This document shows positions 51,201 through 62,450 of a DNA stretch of 64,000 nucleotides, one piece after another. This DNA is from Serinus canaria (taxonomy: Eukaryota; Chordata; Aves; Passeriformes; Fringillidae). Numbering within the stretch: the stretch's first letter is position 1; each line of letters starts with the position of its first letter. A program made the translations under genes and the position numbers. The notes under the pieces were generated by a model, which saw only the letters and a list, made by a program, of their open reading frames with translations, was not told the origin of the DNA and did no database searches. Location: assembly GCF_022539315.1 (NCBI RefSeq), contig NC_066315.1, positions 102,343,990 through 102,407,989 on the forward strand, given 5' to 3'.

Positions 51201-54200
51201 CTCTCATGTGCAAAGTTGGTTTGTGCACATGTGTTGGAAAGTCTTCAGCCCTGGCTGATTGCCATGTTCATTCATTCTGGTTGTAATTAACATGACTCAT
51301 CAACATTTCCTGATTGTGAATCTCTTCTTCAAATTTCTTGTGCTGAAATCCCAGCACCAACCTCTAAAGCAAATCAAAGAAGGAGATGTTTTAACCACTT
51401 CAATTCACAGGTTATAAAATATTTGACAGAGGAGGCTCATCTGGAACTTGCATGGTGGCCAACAAGATGGAGGGATATGTCACTGCCTAATGGCAAAGGG
51501 AAGCTAAAGAACTGAGCTTGGTTTCTTGTAGAAGAATATCAATATTGATGCAAAGAATGTTACTGTTAATTATTACAGCATTCACACATACATGGTGTCA
51601 TTACAAACCTGCCAGGTTCTGGAAGGTTTTTCAATATCTGCAGTTTATAAATACAATTTACATAACAACATGCAGCTTTTTGCTGTATGCACAGCTCCCA
51701 TGCATCCACACTGGACCTTCTGATGAAGTCTAATCATCACGGTCTTGTCTATTTATACTTTCATTCCATTTAAAATTTTCATTTGTACTATCAGCTGAGT
51801 TATAAAAATTACAGCAATAATTTTAAATAGAATTGAGACAGATTTTCCAGAGATCAGTGTTTTTCTTGGATTAATAATAATAATAACAGTAATTTTTATT
51901 TAAAAACTAATTCTAATGTTGCAGTGCTGCAGGAAAGAGTAATCATTAACTATTGCAATACAAAGCAATATATTGCTAAATCTAATGGTAAATTTTTAGT
52001 TAAAGACTATACCTGCATAATCTTATGTAAATTTGAAGAAAATTCATTTACTTGGCTTTTTCAGCTTCAGAATTATTGCAAAAATTTAAATTATAGCTAA
52101 CAGGGGAGTGCATTATGCGTAATTCTGAGTTTTAAATTTCTCAAAAGTTTATTTAGGGGAATGTGATTTTTATTCTTATTTTTAGATACAGTTAAAGTTC
52201 AAAGTGGTTTATACAACCTACAGAAAGAATAAACGTTACGAGCTTTGAGGAAAGATGAGTGCAAAGGTCTTTAACTCCCCACTGTTTATTGACAGCATTA
52301 GAAGACCTGGGATAGACTTGCATCTTTGCAAGATCATGCCTGTCATAGTTTTCTTTCATGATAGTATTCCAAATAATCCAAGGAAAATGTACAGCAGAGA
52401 GCTTAGCTGTTGATTCAAACATATTAGCCAGTACTGAGTGTTACTTATTAGGAGTTTTTATAAAGGTGTAATAAATTTAACTTCTAGCTAGCTGAAAGGA
52501 AATAGCCCCAGGGGATATCAACAGAAAGTGTGGGAGACTACTTTGATTGCAGGCTGGAAAGGAAGTGAGTCAGGATACTTTGAAGCAAGTGAAGTGTATA
52601 AATGAGAGAAGGCTCATGTGCAACCAGAGTGAATTTCTTAAACATTTGATGTCTAAATGCTTTTTCTCTTGAGTTTTTTTTTTTTTTTGCCATGTATAAC
52701 TTTCTAGAATATTACATAGTGTAGAAATATCTCAGATGATGTAAAATCTTACACACAAGGAGTTCTTAGACTTAAACTAATATTAGTTCTATTAATTGAA
52801 ATTAATACTTGGAATTTACTTCAAATATTTTTATTCTTTTTCCAAATGTCTGCCATATTTCCCTTCATGGGGAACATCCTCAAACAAACCAATTTCAAGG
52901 CACTGATACATGCCACTAAATTTAGTAGAAGTGGAATATGTGGCTGATTCTTGCAAGAATCAGTCCAAGATTTTGAAGTTTTTTGGATCTCTCAAACTGT
53001 AGTTTGGATTGCAGAACCAGACCAGTGTTTAAAAGTTACTTTTTATCTGCTGAGTTATTTGGCATAAAATTTATGGAGAGTAGCACAAGGTAATGAAAAC
53101 ATGGTAAAGAGGCTTCATCATGTGTTGATGGTAAAATTGCTGCCTTGTATTTAACATCCCTTAACCCAGATATTTCAGTTCTCTATTTACAGAATTGGAG
53201 TGCTGGCAATGAAGAATGAGCATCCAAAGATAGAGAACAAGTAAAGATTTTCTAACATCAAGAGAAAAATGTAGTCTTTAGACAAGGAAAACTAATAGGC
53301 AGCATGTGTTTCTGGTGTTGTTCAAGTTTTTCCCAGAAATTACTTCAAATTACCTATTTGTCATGGAATTTTAACTTAACAGTTATGCTTCAAACCTTAC
53401 AAAATGGTAGATAAATATAATTCTATTTTAATGTCCTAGTAACTCTCATTTTGATTAGCTAAACACAAAACACCTAGCCAGCAGGAGCTATGTCTTTTTT
53501 TTTCACTTGATTGAAAATGTGCAGTTCTTAAAGTCCCTAATTAATTCTATAGGCACTCAAATTTCTGCCTGGATATGCACAGCAGTCTGTATTTCAGCAA
53601 GGTAGACATAGATATCTTCCAGCCCAGCCCCTTTGGGATTCTTGTATGAATCATCTCCACTTTCCTTTCTTCTTGCTCAGAGTAGGCCCAGTGTAGCAAT
53701 AAATAAGTGAGCTTCTCAGAAAACAACAATCCAACTGCTTTCCTTGAAATGAATAATTGGAAGAAGAGGGGGTAGTAGGGATGCTTTTTTGGGAGATTGC
53801 TGTTTACTCATTCAGGAAATGAAAATTGTGACCTATCACGGCCTAAACAGCTAAAATCCCAGGAATGGAGTAGGTTTGTGGTTGGAAGGGACCTCTAAAG
53901 GTCATCTTGTCCAGCTCCTACTCAAGCAGGGTCATCTAGAACACCTTGCCCAGGATCATGTCATGTTGGACCAGCTGTAATAGATACAATATACCCAGGG
54001 GAGCTGGATGTTTGTTTTTGACTGCTTTAAATCTCTGCCAGCCCAGCTCCTACAAATAATGGTCCCAACACAGGCTCAGACCTGGGTCAAACACAGTGTC
54101 AAATATCACCCTCCAAAATAACTATAATTTTCACTTGGTTTCTAATTTAGATGGTCCACACAAGCTGCCAATGGTCTCATTGTTCACATCACCCCAGGCC

Positions 54201-56800
54201 AACAGCTTTGATTCTCTCTGTGTCTGAAGCCAATTATCTCTTGTTATCTGGCTTGCTATCATCCTTACCATTTTACACAAATATTAATTAAGTTTATTCA
54301 AGCTGCTTCATTTCCTTTCTGTGCATACCTAAACCCTCAGAGGCTGGGCAGAGGTAGTCCAGAGGTTTTGAGTTCTCTGTTCTTGGTTATCTCAGCAAAT
54401 AAAAGAATAATCTAATGAGTTTGAGCTGAGCAGACCTACTCTACATCTCATTTATCTGTGTGGTGCTTTCAGACAGGTTTTGCTCCTGAATAAACGACTG
54501 AAAAGCCCAGGGAGAAATGCACTTGAAATCTCTTTTTGTTCAACTGACTGTTGCTATGGATGACCTTTCTGAATTAAAAATATTTAAACACCAGATTTTG
54601 TAGATTAATTGGCAAGGACCAAATAAATAACAAAGCATCCCCAAGGAGAGCAAACTAAGTAATTTTCAACAGTGATGTGCCTAATGACAGTATGTTTTCA
54701 ATTATATATTCTGGCGGTTTGTGGCTTTGAGGATTGGCAAATTTTTCACATTTCATAAAACCTCATTGTCTATTCCAACATAATCATTTTTATTTAAAAT
54801 TTTGTTTATCCCTGCTTTTGTTAATACTTTATCTTCTGAACATCAGATGTGTTGACTGATCTTTTTCAGCCAGGCAAGAAGACTAATTAGTTGTCTGATA
54901 AAATGTGAGTTCATGTTTGAGTAGTAAAGAATTATCTATACTTGATCTTTTAAGTAACATTTAATTCCATCCAAAACCACACTGTTTCAAGTGCTGAGGA
55001 GTGGAAAAAACTGAATCAGGGAAGCTGACTGTTCAAAGAATTCAAGTGATTTTTTCAGTCAGCTCTTCCAGTTTTAAACACTTTTACTATGTTTTCACAG
55101 GTATTAACCTCTTTCTTGTCTTTACAGTGATGAGTACCCCAGACCTGGATCCAGCACACCAGAGTCTGACAGGGGCTGAGAACAGGGGTAGAATCACATC
55201 CCTTTGCTCCTGGCCATACTCTTGTTGTAAAGACCAGAATACATTTCTGGGCTACAAACCATCTTATTTCCAGCTTTTTGTCTACCAGTCTCCCCAAGTA
55301 CTTCTCCACAAATCTGCTGGTAATAAATTCACCACCCAGTCTGCATTGACATCAGGCATTACGTTGACCCAGGGGCATGACCTTGTCTCTTCAAACATAT
55401 AGCATATTCCCTAAGGAAAGAAGTGATTCTTTTCTTTCTATGTTAAGTTTCCTTAAAAAAACCTGAACATTGTTATTCATCACAATTTCAGATATGCACC
55501 TCTCATAAAAACACCTGATCTTTAATTCACTCTGTTTGATTTCTCTCAGGATACAATTCTTAATATATGTAATTAAAACAGTAAACTACAAATCCTATGT
55601 AATGAAATACTTGAGCATAACAGTTAACTAAGAAAGAACTGAGATGAGTATATTTAAAAACTTTAAAATCAAATCTAGTGATGTCAGTAGCACCTAGTCT
55701 AGGCATTTCAATTAACAACTGATTTCCTATATGCCAGTAAGTGCTCATAAGAATTATTTTTTGTTAATCAGTATCAGCTGTGACCATTACAGACCATTCT
55801 TTATTGCCCAAATTGCCACTTATGCTAGGAGTCAAAATATTTTAAAGAGAAGCCTCTTAACATAAACTACTCTTCTTCATTAGCAGATGTCAGTAGTCAT
55901 ACTACATTACTTCATTTTTCTCTAGATTTAAACACTTTAGCCAAACAAGGAAGTTTCACATGAAAATATATATTTGACAGGTTGTCATAGAAAATGTTCT
56001 CTGTTTTACCTACAGGAATCTGAGTATTTCTTAATGTTTTGCAGATATGTTTTAAAGTCTATCTAAGGGTTAATAAACTGCACTGAAGAAAATTGTATAC
56101 CTTGAAGTCAATTGGCATTTGATAGATGAGGGCTTTCAATCTGAAGTAAAAATAAAAAGAAATGTTAATGAAACTGTTTTTTTCTATGTGGTGGTGAGGG
56201 AGTACATGTCAAGCTTGTAAAATAAAGTGCAATTCCCTATCCAGAAGCACAGCTCAAGTCAAAATGGATGTGATTCACAGCTGGATGAGAAAACCTTCCT
56301 TTCCTGTCTTACTGCATAACACATCTGTTCTTGTTTCAGCTGTGAAGTCACAGCTGTCCCCTGTGCTGGGGAGTGGGTAATTGAGCTGTATGACTCAAAA
56401 TCTCCCTCTTTATTCAGTCCTGTGGTGCTGAGCACGCACAGGCACTTTCCTCCCTAATTCATCTTCAGTATTGGCAGGTTTCCTATGTAATAAACTGTCC
56501 CCAGTCACTCTGTGATTTTGCTCCCTCCCTCTTCTTTTTCTTTCCTTCAGGTTTTCATGGACTAGCCCCACATTCTTAGTTCCTTTTCTGTTTTGTTTGG
56601 CTCTGGCAGGTGAGAAGCCAGGGCTGGAGCAAGATGAAGTTAAGCTGCAGATTGCCAGCAAGCAGATTGTGCAGACTGCTATCCTCCGAGCAGTGCAACA
56701 GGTTTCCCAGGAGAGCCAGCAAAAGGAGAAGCGAACAAACACCAGTACAAGCCTCCAACTAGAAAGAGGAAAACTAACCAAGAAGCATGAAAAGAAGTAA
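41515..56800 (+). CDS. AKAIN1: AKAIN1: A-kinase anchor inhibitor 1 (PKA RII-binding peptide)
   Basis: Two coding exons, 41,515-41,530 and 56,610-56,800, join in phase 1 (CCA G|GT GAG). They encode 68 residues starting MVFAPGEKPG and ending TKKHEKK, the ends I remember for human AKAIN1 (C18orf42, about 69 aa). The family protein is a small soluble peptide, mostly neural, that binds the dimerisation/docking domain of type II PKA regulatory subunits and can compete with AKAPs, releasing PKA from its anchors. Residues about 16-40 ([20 protein letters not shown], then QVSQES) form an amphipathic helix with hydrophobics spaced 3-4 apart (I20, I25, V26, I30, A33, V34, V37), the expected RII-binding feature. 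The rest is charged and probably disordered. There is no signal peptide or membrane segment. The start has an excellent Kozak context (gcaccATGG). The start of exon 2 was chosen because only that acceptor keeps the family frame. Confidence 0.93.
43130..43152. repeat. Poly(A) tract
   Basis: 23 consecutive adenines in the AKAIN1 intron, with no recognisable retroelement body beside them. Confidence 0.85.
43754..43822. repeat. (GATA)n microsatellite
   Basis: About 17 uninterrupted tandem gata units in the AKAIN1 intron. Such perfect tetranucleotide arrays are usually highly polymorphic. The Tyr/Leu/Ser/Ile repeat frames on the - strand are products of this array, not genes. Confidence 0.97.
47840..47920. 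repeat. Compound repeat: three direct copies and one inverted copy of agggaatgtcctgaa
   Basis: The unit aagggaatgtcctgaa occurs at 47,855-47,870 and, after caag, again at about 47,902-47,917. A variant lies at 47,841-47,856. An exact 16-bp reverse complement lies at 47,876-47,891, separated from the first arm by the loop tgtcc. Inverted and direct copies alternating within 80 bp point to local fold-back template switching. It lies immediately 5' of a CR1 copy. Confidence 0.85.
47921..48190 (+). mobile_element. CR1 LINE 3' fragment, + strand
   Basis: It contains the standard CR1 3' landmarks in order: ttggatattagaaaatggtt followed by cttcaccca, then caccaagcctgacacagttc, then agagttggacccaatcatcc, and gggtcccctccaacgcagca. 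It ends in a degenerate attctgagattctac tail. It is 5'-truncated and noncoding, and inserted in sense orientation within the AKAIN1 intron. The (TA)n array follows directly. Confidence 0.9.
48193..48230. repeat. (TA)n microsatellite at CR1 3' end
   Basis: 19 perfect ta units abut the CR1 tail. Microsatellites seeded at LINE tails are common. Confidence 0.95.
48905..49826 (+). mobile_element. CR1 LINE, ~0.9-kb copy with decayed ORF2 C-terminus
   Basis: The longest CR1 copy in the window. Read with frameshifts, about 48,990-49,330 encodes the thumb-side end of the CR1 reverse transcriptase: [16 protein letters not shown], then [20 protein letters not shown] followed by MG, then [20 protein letters not shown]. 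Next come the 3' untranslated landmarks: a ttcagcttggagaagggaag segment at about 49,527, tagatattaggaagaaattc at about 49,676, and a cccttccaacc...atctatgattctg terminus at about 49,820. A stop codon replaces the residue after CKVLHMG, and there are several indels, so it is inactive. It lies in sense orientation in the AKAIN1 intron. Confidence 0.93.
53850..53968 (-). mobile_element. CR1 LINE 3' end, - strand
   Basis: The + strand shows ggttggaagggacctctaaa then aggtcatcttgtccagctcc and caagcagggtcatctagaac, the reverse complement of the last ~110 bp of CR1. It is 5'-truncated, so only the tail is left. The next ~160 bp (to about 54,130) cannot be assigned. Confidence 0.85.
54130..54890. other. 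Candidate conserved noncoding block in AKAIN1 intron
   Basis: A repeat-free 760-bp segment between two CR1 pieces. It has balanced composition and dense motifs of the kind seen in vertebrate enhancers, for example ccaattatctcttgttatct, atattaattaagtttattc, and gtagattaattggcaagg. This is an impression of base composition and motif density; no alignment was made. Confidence 0.3.
55060..55396 (-). mobile_element. CR1 LINE ORF2 fragment, - strand
   Basis: On the - strand the sequence encodes [14 protein letters not shown], then a few residues on [17 protein letters not shown]. This is a decayed version of the same reverse-transcriptase end seen at 49.2 kb ([13 protein letters not shown]...). 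The order and orientation are compatible with the 53.9-kb tail being the 3' part of the same insertion, but 1.1 kb of unlike sequence separates them, so two insertions are at least as likely. Confidence 0.75.
56551..56609 (+). other. AKAIN1: Interval between two AKAIN1 acceptor sites
   Basis: A strong acceptor (polypyrimidine tract, then ccttcag ending at 56,550) lies 59 bp upstream of the one that keeps the AKAIN1 frame (56,609). Splicing to the upstream site would add 59 nt. Read on from exon 1, it meets an in-frame TAG within nine codons after Gly6, so it would not give AKAIN1. Confidence 0.5.
56610..56800 (+). CDS. AKAIN1: AKAIN1 coding exon 2
   Basis: 191 nt encode residues 6-68 from Gly6 (split codon G|GT) to the TAA at 56,798-56,800. 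The exon carries the whole RII-binding helix and the lysine-rich C-terminus. Confidence 0.93.
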
Positions 56801-59800
56801 AGGAGGAGATTGGGGTTTTTCAACTCCCGTCTGCAGTATTTTCAGCCTTCTCTTTAGTATCAGCTGTATTGCTAGTGCAATGCTACTGCTGTAAAGCAAA
56901 CCAAAGTATTATCACACCTAGACATAGGGAAAAACTGCAATAGTCCTCATCTGAGAAATATTAAGTGCATTAGATGAATGACTCCATATTTATGCAGTGC
57001 CTCTTAACAGAAACAATAACCATAGCTGAAAAAGTAGTTTCAAGCACAAGCTCTCTGATATGGGCTTATTCTCAAAAGCTTGTTGCCAGTGCACTTTCAT
57101 GCTAAGTTCTGCGTGCACCACTTACGTCAGTTCAGCTGGACGGACTCTTCTCTGCATTTCTGGGCTCACTGAAGCTCTGTTTGCTGAAGAAATCATTTAT
57201 TGTCAGGTGTAGCAGAATGCTTTCAGGCTCCCTTGAAGCACGGGTTTGTACTTTGCTTTGATTAGACATGAACTATGTGAAATGGTAGTATAAAGTGGAT
57301 TTGGTAAGTTCTGTGAACCAGTTTATTTTTTCATCTTGGGGGGAAAAAAAAGCAATCCAGTAAGACTGCAGTGACTGTGATCTATGACTATGATCATATA
57401 TGTATGATCTATGTCTTTTTTTAAAAGAAGTTAAATACTGAAGTTTTAGTCTACTTATTGAAGTACTTCTATACTACTGCATAAAAATCACTTGTGCCTC
57501 AACTATTCCTTTTAATTTTCTCGATGTTGAAAGAAAAGGAACTGATGCTAACATAAGGAGTTGGCCAGAATTTGCTCCAGTTTTGCAACTTTGCTGGGTC
57601 TTGAATTACAGAAAGTGGAGACTAAAGTGTCTTTAAAAAAAGAGGGTTGAATATATTAATATCTTTAAGGATGAAAATATACAGTATCTGAATTCTGTCA
57701 TGGTAGGTATTTCTCACCTGCTGGGTGTAGAGTGACTTTAGATATTTGCAGTTGTTACATATTCAACTTAAATAGCACTGCGTGAAGCTGGTGATACAGA
57801 GCTTATCCCTTCAACTGCTCTATATGGCTGAAGAAATCCATGATGTTTCTGAAAATGCAAATTAAATACATGTACCTTTCACTTTTATTGCTCCCTTTGT
57901 GTAATGATGATTGCACTATTATACATATGAAATGAATAACAGTATATTTAATTCTAGAAATGGCTTGTAGCTCTGCTTCAAATGAATTCCTGTAGTAATA
58001 CACCTGGAAATACAAAGAGGAAGACGCCCAGCAAAACTTTCCTAATGGCTTTTCTACTCAGCTAGATGATCCTCAAAGAGACTGTGGGTTAAATAATTGG
58101 CTATTACTGTGTCCTGTTGCTTATGGTAAATGATTTTGGGATTCCTTCTCCTGGACAGAGGCTTAGTCATGAATAACCACATACTGTAATGTTAAGTCTT
58201 TGTAATCTGCTTGGTTTCTTTTTCTTTTTCTTTTTTAAAATTTAACAGCACTGACTCATACAAGACAGTGATTTAGCTCAATCTTTTTTCACTTAAAAAT
58301 GCAAAGAGGAATCCAACATGATTGAAAGTGTTCCAAATCATCTAGTAATGAAAACTGACCTGGATTCCAAGTACACAGGTGGTTCACTTCTGTAGACACT
58401 GAGTGAATTTTTAGTCAAGCAAACTTTGAAAGGTGAAAATAGTTGGGTCTTGAGACATGTAGGTGTTTTTGTAATAGTGATTTTTTAACCATTAGCTTTT
58501 TCACTAGTTCACCTTTGTTTGGGAGTTAACTCTTTTCTAAGCCCTCTTTGTATTTTTCTCTCTGAGAGCCTTAGAAAACTGATCATGAATAAAGGTTCAG
58601 TTCTGAGGCTGATGAGCAGACAAGTCTGGTGGATGAGAGAGAACAAACTTGTTGGAGAAACTCTGTGGTGCAAAACTGTGTTTGCCATGGACTCACCATG
58701 CTGCAGGAAGGAGACATATAGAACATCTCCATTTCTTTTTGTCCCCAGATATTTGAAATATGTTTGGATTTGGTGTTTTCTTTTAGTTGGGCATTTTTTT
58801 TTTGTTGGTGTTGCTGGTTTGGGGGTTATTTATGTCTTGGTTTTTGTTACTGATAATTATGTTAATAACCTTCATATAATTTTGAAACTGTTTCTTTTGA
58901 TGGCTTTTTTTTTAAATTAATCATTTTGGGAAAAGAAGGATTTCAAAAACCAGTGAGTCTGGGCTTTTGCCATTGCTTCATATGAGCCTATCCCACTCCT
59001 CCTCCCACTGTGCACTTCTACAATGTCCCTTTACTGTCCCTTTGCTACTGCCCTAGTCCTATTAGGCACACTATTTATTACTCAACTGTTTAGTAGTCAT
59101 GTCCATCATTGCCAGAATACTGATGCCATCAGAAGTCTAATATCTTGGAAAATCAAAAATGGCTGGGAGCCTTGGTTTCTTATATGCTTATTAGACAATC
59201 TCATGAAGTAATGTGTGCTCATGAGGTCTGTAGTAATTGATGCATTATTCAGTACAAAAGAATACCTATCTTGGAAATACAAAGCAATCAAAAAGGTATC
59301 TATAAGTATTAAAAAAAAACAAACTTACCACTTATTAGCCCTTAAAGTGGTAAGTGAAATGTTGTACAAATATGTGAAATTATATTTATCACAACTCCAG
59401 AAGAACAGAGGAATAACGTGTGTGTGGCTATCCTGCACTATGCTTGCTACATTGTCATTCAGGTTGATTATAACAATTTTATTATCATACTGCACTCTTC
59501 TTTGTAAGGTTAATAAAGCAGCAATGCCTACATGGAGATTCACATGGCCACAGCAGGATGTTGTAACAGATTACTAAATGCCACTGTACATCAAGTTTTT
59601 GGTCCTGTGTGGTTACACTGGAAATCTCTGCTCTAAAATAAATAAAACCAACAACTGTGACTTGGAAACAGCCATATTAATTTTATCATTTCAGAAAAAT
59701 AAAAAAACATTCTGTGATAATATTATGAGTTGGAGATTCTTGGATGTTTATTCATTAGCAAACAATCACCTAGAAGTCTTACTGACTCTACTCAAGTCAC

Positions 59801-59958
59801 GTATGATTATTTTTTCTGGTGATATTTTTTAAGTATCTCAGATTGCTTTGTAAATATTCTTACTATGATTACCATGAAATATGCTGCAGTTGTTCGTTAG
59901 ATGTTTGCCTATGTCAAATACACAGTTAATGTGTCATTACTGAAGGCTTTTTAAAAAA
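56801..59958 (+). other. AKAIN1: AKAIN1 3' UTR and downstream noncoding sequence
   Basis: No further coding exon is recognisable. The first canonical AATAAA I find after the stop is at 58,588-58,593, which would imply a 3' UTR of about 1.8 kb, but earlier noncanonical signals could be used. A T/G-rich tract lies at 58,787-58,850. Confidence 0.4.
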
Positions 59959-60032
59959 AAAAGTTTAATTTCAATTTTATTAAAAGTTTAATTTCAATTT
60001 TATCAATTAAAAGTTTAATTTTTAATTTTATT
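59959..60032. repeat. ~23-bp AT-rich tandem repeat, three copies
   Basis: The unit aaaagtttaatttcaatttt recurs three times with small changes; the third copy has a short insertion before it. A simple minisatellite of AT-rich sequence, with no gene attached. Confidence 0.85.
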
Positions 60033-62370
60033 AGTGGAAAATATAACAGGAAGTAAAATGAATTCTTGAAAGAATAGGTGATTCACCCATTCCTTTGGTT
60101 ATCCTTTCAGGTCTGAGAAGAAATTAAATTAATAAAAACCTGACTCTTGACATAAAGTAATTTTTTGCAATGGGTTCCTACAACACAGGGATCAAGTTGC
60201 CAAAACATTTTGTGGGAGTTGGGGGGAGAACTTGAGCTACTGGTAAATGTCTTCTTCACTGCTTCAGTAAGGAGTGAGCAGCAGTACTGATGGAGCCTGA
60301 TGAATGGATTTTCTCTTCATTAGGTTTTGGTGCCTCATGGTATGGTCTGGCAGAATCTTTTTCCTTATTTTGGGTAATAGGTTTTTAATTTGTGATGCAT
60401 CCTGCTGTTCAGAGCAAGTACAAGTAAGATCTCTATTCTTTGCTTCCAGAACTTCATTCACAACAACAGGTGGACTTGCATAAACTTTTGTTTCTAAAGA
60501 CCATCTTCCCTGGATTTAGTCAACATGCCCAGTGATTTCTTTAATCCCTAAGACTGAATGGGTGAGCACATATATTATCTGTGTGCTCAGGGAACACCAA
60601 GAAATAGATACATATTTTAAATTCATTTGCTTCTAAGCTGTTCTTGTCTGCCAGGCAGATTTTTCTCTGTTTAATTAACATAAGCAGCTTTTCTTTTCTC
60701 ATCACTTTTCCTCCAGTGACTTGCTACACGGATTTTGTTATACGAGCTTGCTAGTTTTAACACTAAAACAATAGTTCACATTTATAGTTTGGGTTTCATT
60801 AGAACCCCTGTGGTGTTACATGTTCCATTTTGGTGTGTTTTTCTTCTTTTCTTTCACTAAAGATGAGTAACAATAAATGATGTTCTAAAGAGAAGGGAGT
60901 TTGTGTGGGAGTTGTAGTTGTGTTGGCATTTTGGTGGCTTGCTTTTTTCTCCTTCAGTTGCCTCTAGCAGAAGACCACACGGGGCAAATCATCATGAATC
61001 ATTCACACACACTATGACAGTAGCTCAATGTAGAACTTGCACAGAAAGAGAGAAAATTACCTCTTACATAAGCTGGAAACTGAATCCAGCTATTCTAAGC
61101 TGATTCTAAAATGTTAGAGCAAGACACTCCTGATAGTTTTAAGGAGAATAGTCCATGTGTGCTTGGAGAGTTGAACCCCATTTAGAAACACCATCTAGTG
61201 AAGACTGTAATTGCTTGCTTTGTGATATGAGATGGAAAATGAGTACTACTGTATTGTCCTGAAGATTTAAATACCACCTCCTTGTCTCTATGGAAGATTT
61301 TGAATTGTGCCTTTTGGCAAGGTGACCCATTTTCTCCTGCCCTATGGAGCGAATTAGCTGCTCTTCTGTGTGCACATGAATCCCAGAAGGTTTATCTCCT
61401 CTCTTCTGTTGCTACAGTAGATGCCCTTGCCTTGTATTTGCTTAGTAAACATAACTCCTACTAATGCTGTTCCCCCTCATTTCTTTCCCATGAAGCAGCT
61501 CATTCTAAAAATCCTCAGTTACAAGACTAACTGTAGAAGCCATCTGCTTCCAGAAATGGGAGAGTGAATATAATAAATCTTCTTTGCCTCATTGGAGGGA
61601 TATTGGCCTTTTCCCACATCTCCCTGTATGGGTTTATTTCCAAGGAGGACAACTCTGTTAGCTAATGCTTCCTTGCTATCACTGGCTGATGGTCTCTTAT
61701 AAAGTTTAGCCAAGTGTTCCTCAATATTTCCTTCCAAGGAAAAACTGCTCCAGGAGCAGAGTTTGCCCTGACTTGTCGCAGTTTATTAGACCCAGCTGAC
61801 TTCAGCTAATGACATATATGATTTGGTTTTTTATCCCCTATAGTACAAACACAGACTTTCAGGTCTAATATCTACATTGCTGAGGATCTAATAGTTTTCT
61901 TGGTACTCCACCAGCTGAAAAAGTTCATATTTGTTCATAAAGTAGAACCTAAAGTAAAACTTTTCAGGTCTTGTAATTCTTCCTATCATATTTCCCAGAA
62001 TCATAAATACTTTTATACAACTACTTTGTTTTACTGAGCATTACACTTGCTAAATCTATAGGCAGGAAAAGGGAGCCTTGTCCTCCTCTGTTTCAATCCC
62101 TGAGACCTGCAGGGAGTGTCAGAACTGCACTGTTTACACCAGTGGCCCTCTCAGTGCTGAGCTGCTTTTGTGGCTTTTCTCTTCACCTCATGTTTCTTTA
62201 TTTTTATGTATTCAGTTACAGAAATCAGTCAAATCAGGAGACCCACAAAACAGGGATATCTGAGATACCAGTGGTGCAAGAATCAAGTGTGTCCCCACAT
62301 CATTCTCAATTTTATAGCTTTTCAGGGTCAAGAAACATTAACATTTACAGTCCAATTAACATGGACTAGT
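60033..62370. other. Intergenic noncoding sequence
   Basis: No gene, no named repeat and no splice-bounded exon recognised over 2.3 kb. Confidence 0.45.
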
Positions 62371-62450
62371 TACAAGGTGATCGGTCAAAGGCTGAACTCA
62401 ATAATCTCAGAGGTCTTTTCTGACTTAAAGGATTCTGTGACTCTGTGAAA
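62371..62450 (+). mobile_element. CR1 LINE 3' tail, + strand
   Basis: It contains a ctgaactcaataatctcaga segment, then ggtcttttctgacttaaagg followed by attctgtgactctgtgaa. This is the last ~75 bp of a CR1 copy, including its terminal attctgtga-type repeats. Any part to the left is too diverged to delimit. Confidence 0.8.

Larger units (their letters stand above)
41531..56609 (+). other. AKAIN1: AKAIN1 intron (~15.1 kb)
   Basis: It begins with gtaagg and ends with ctggcag. It is AT-rich and contains the poly(A), (GATA)n and (TA)n microsatellites and several CR1 fragments listed separately. I see no additional coding exon, although noncoding or alternative exons cannot be excluded. The stretches 41,620-43,120, 43,830-47,830, 49,830-53,850 and 55,400-56,520 hold nothing else I can name. 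Confidence 0.8.
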
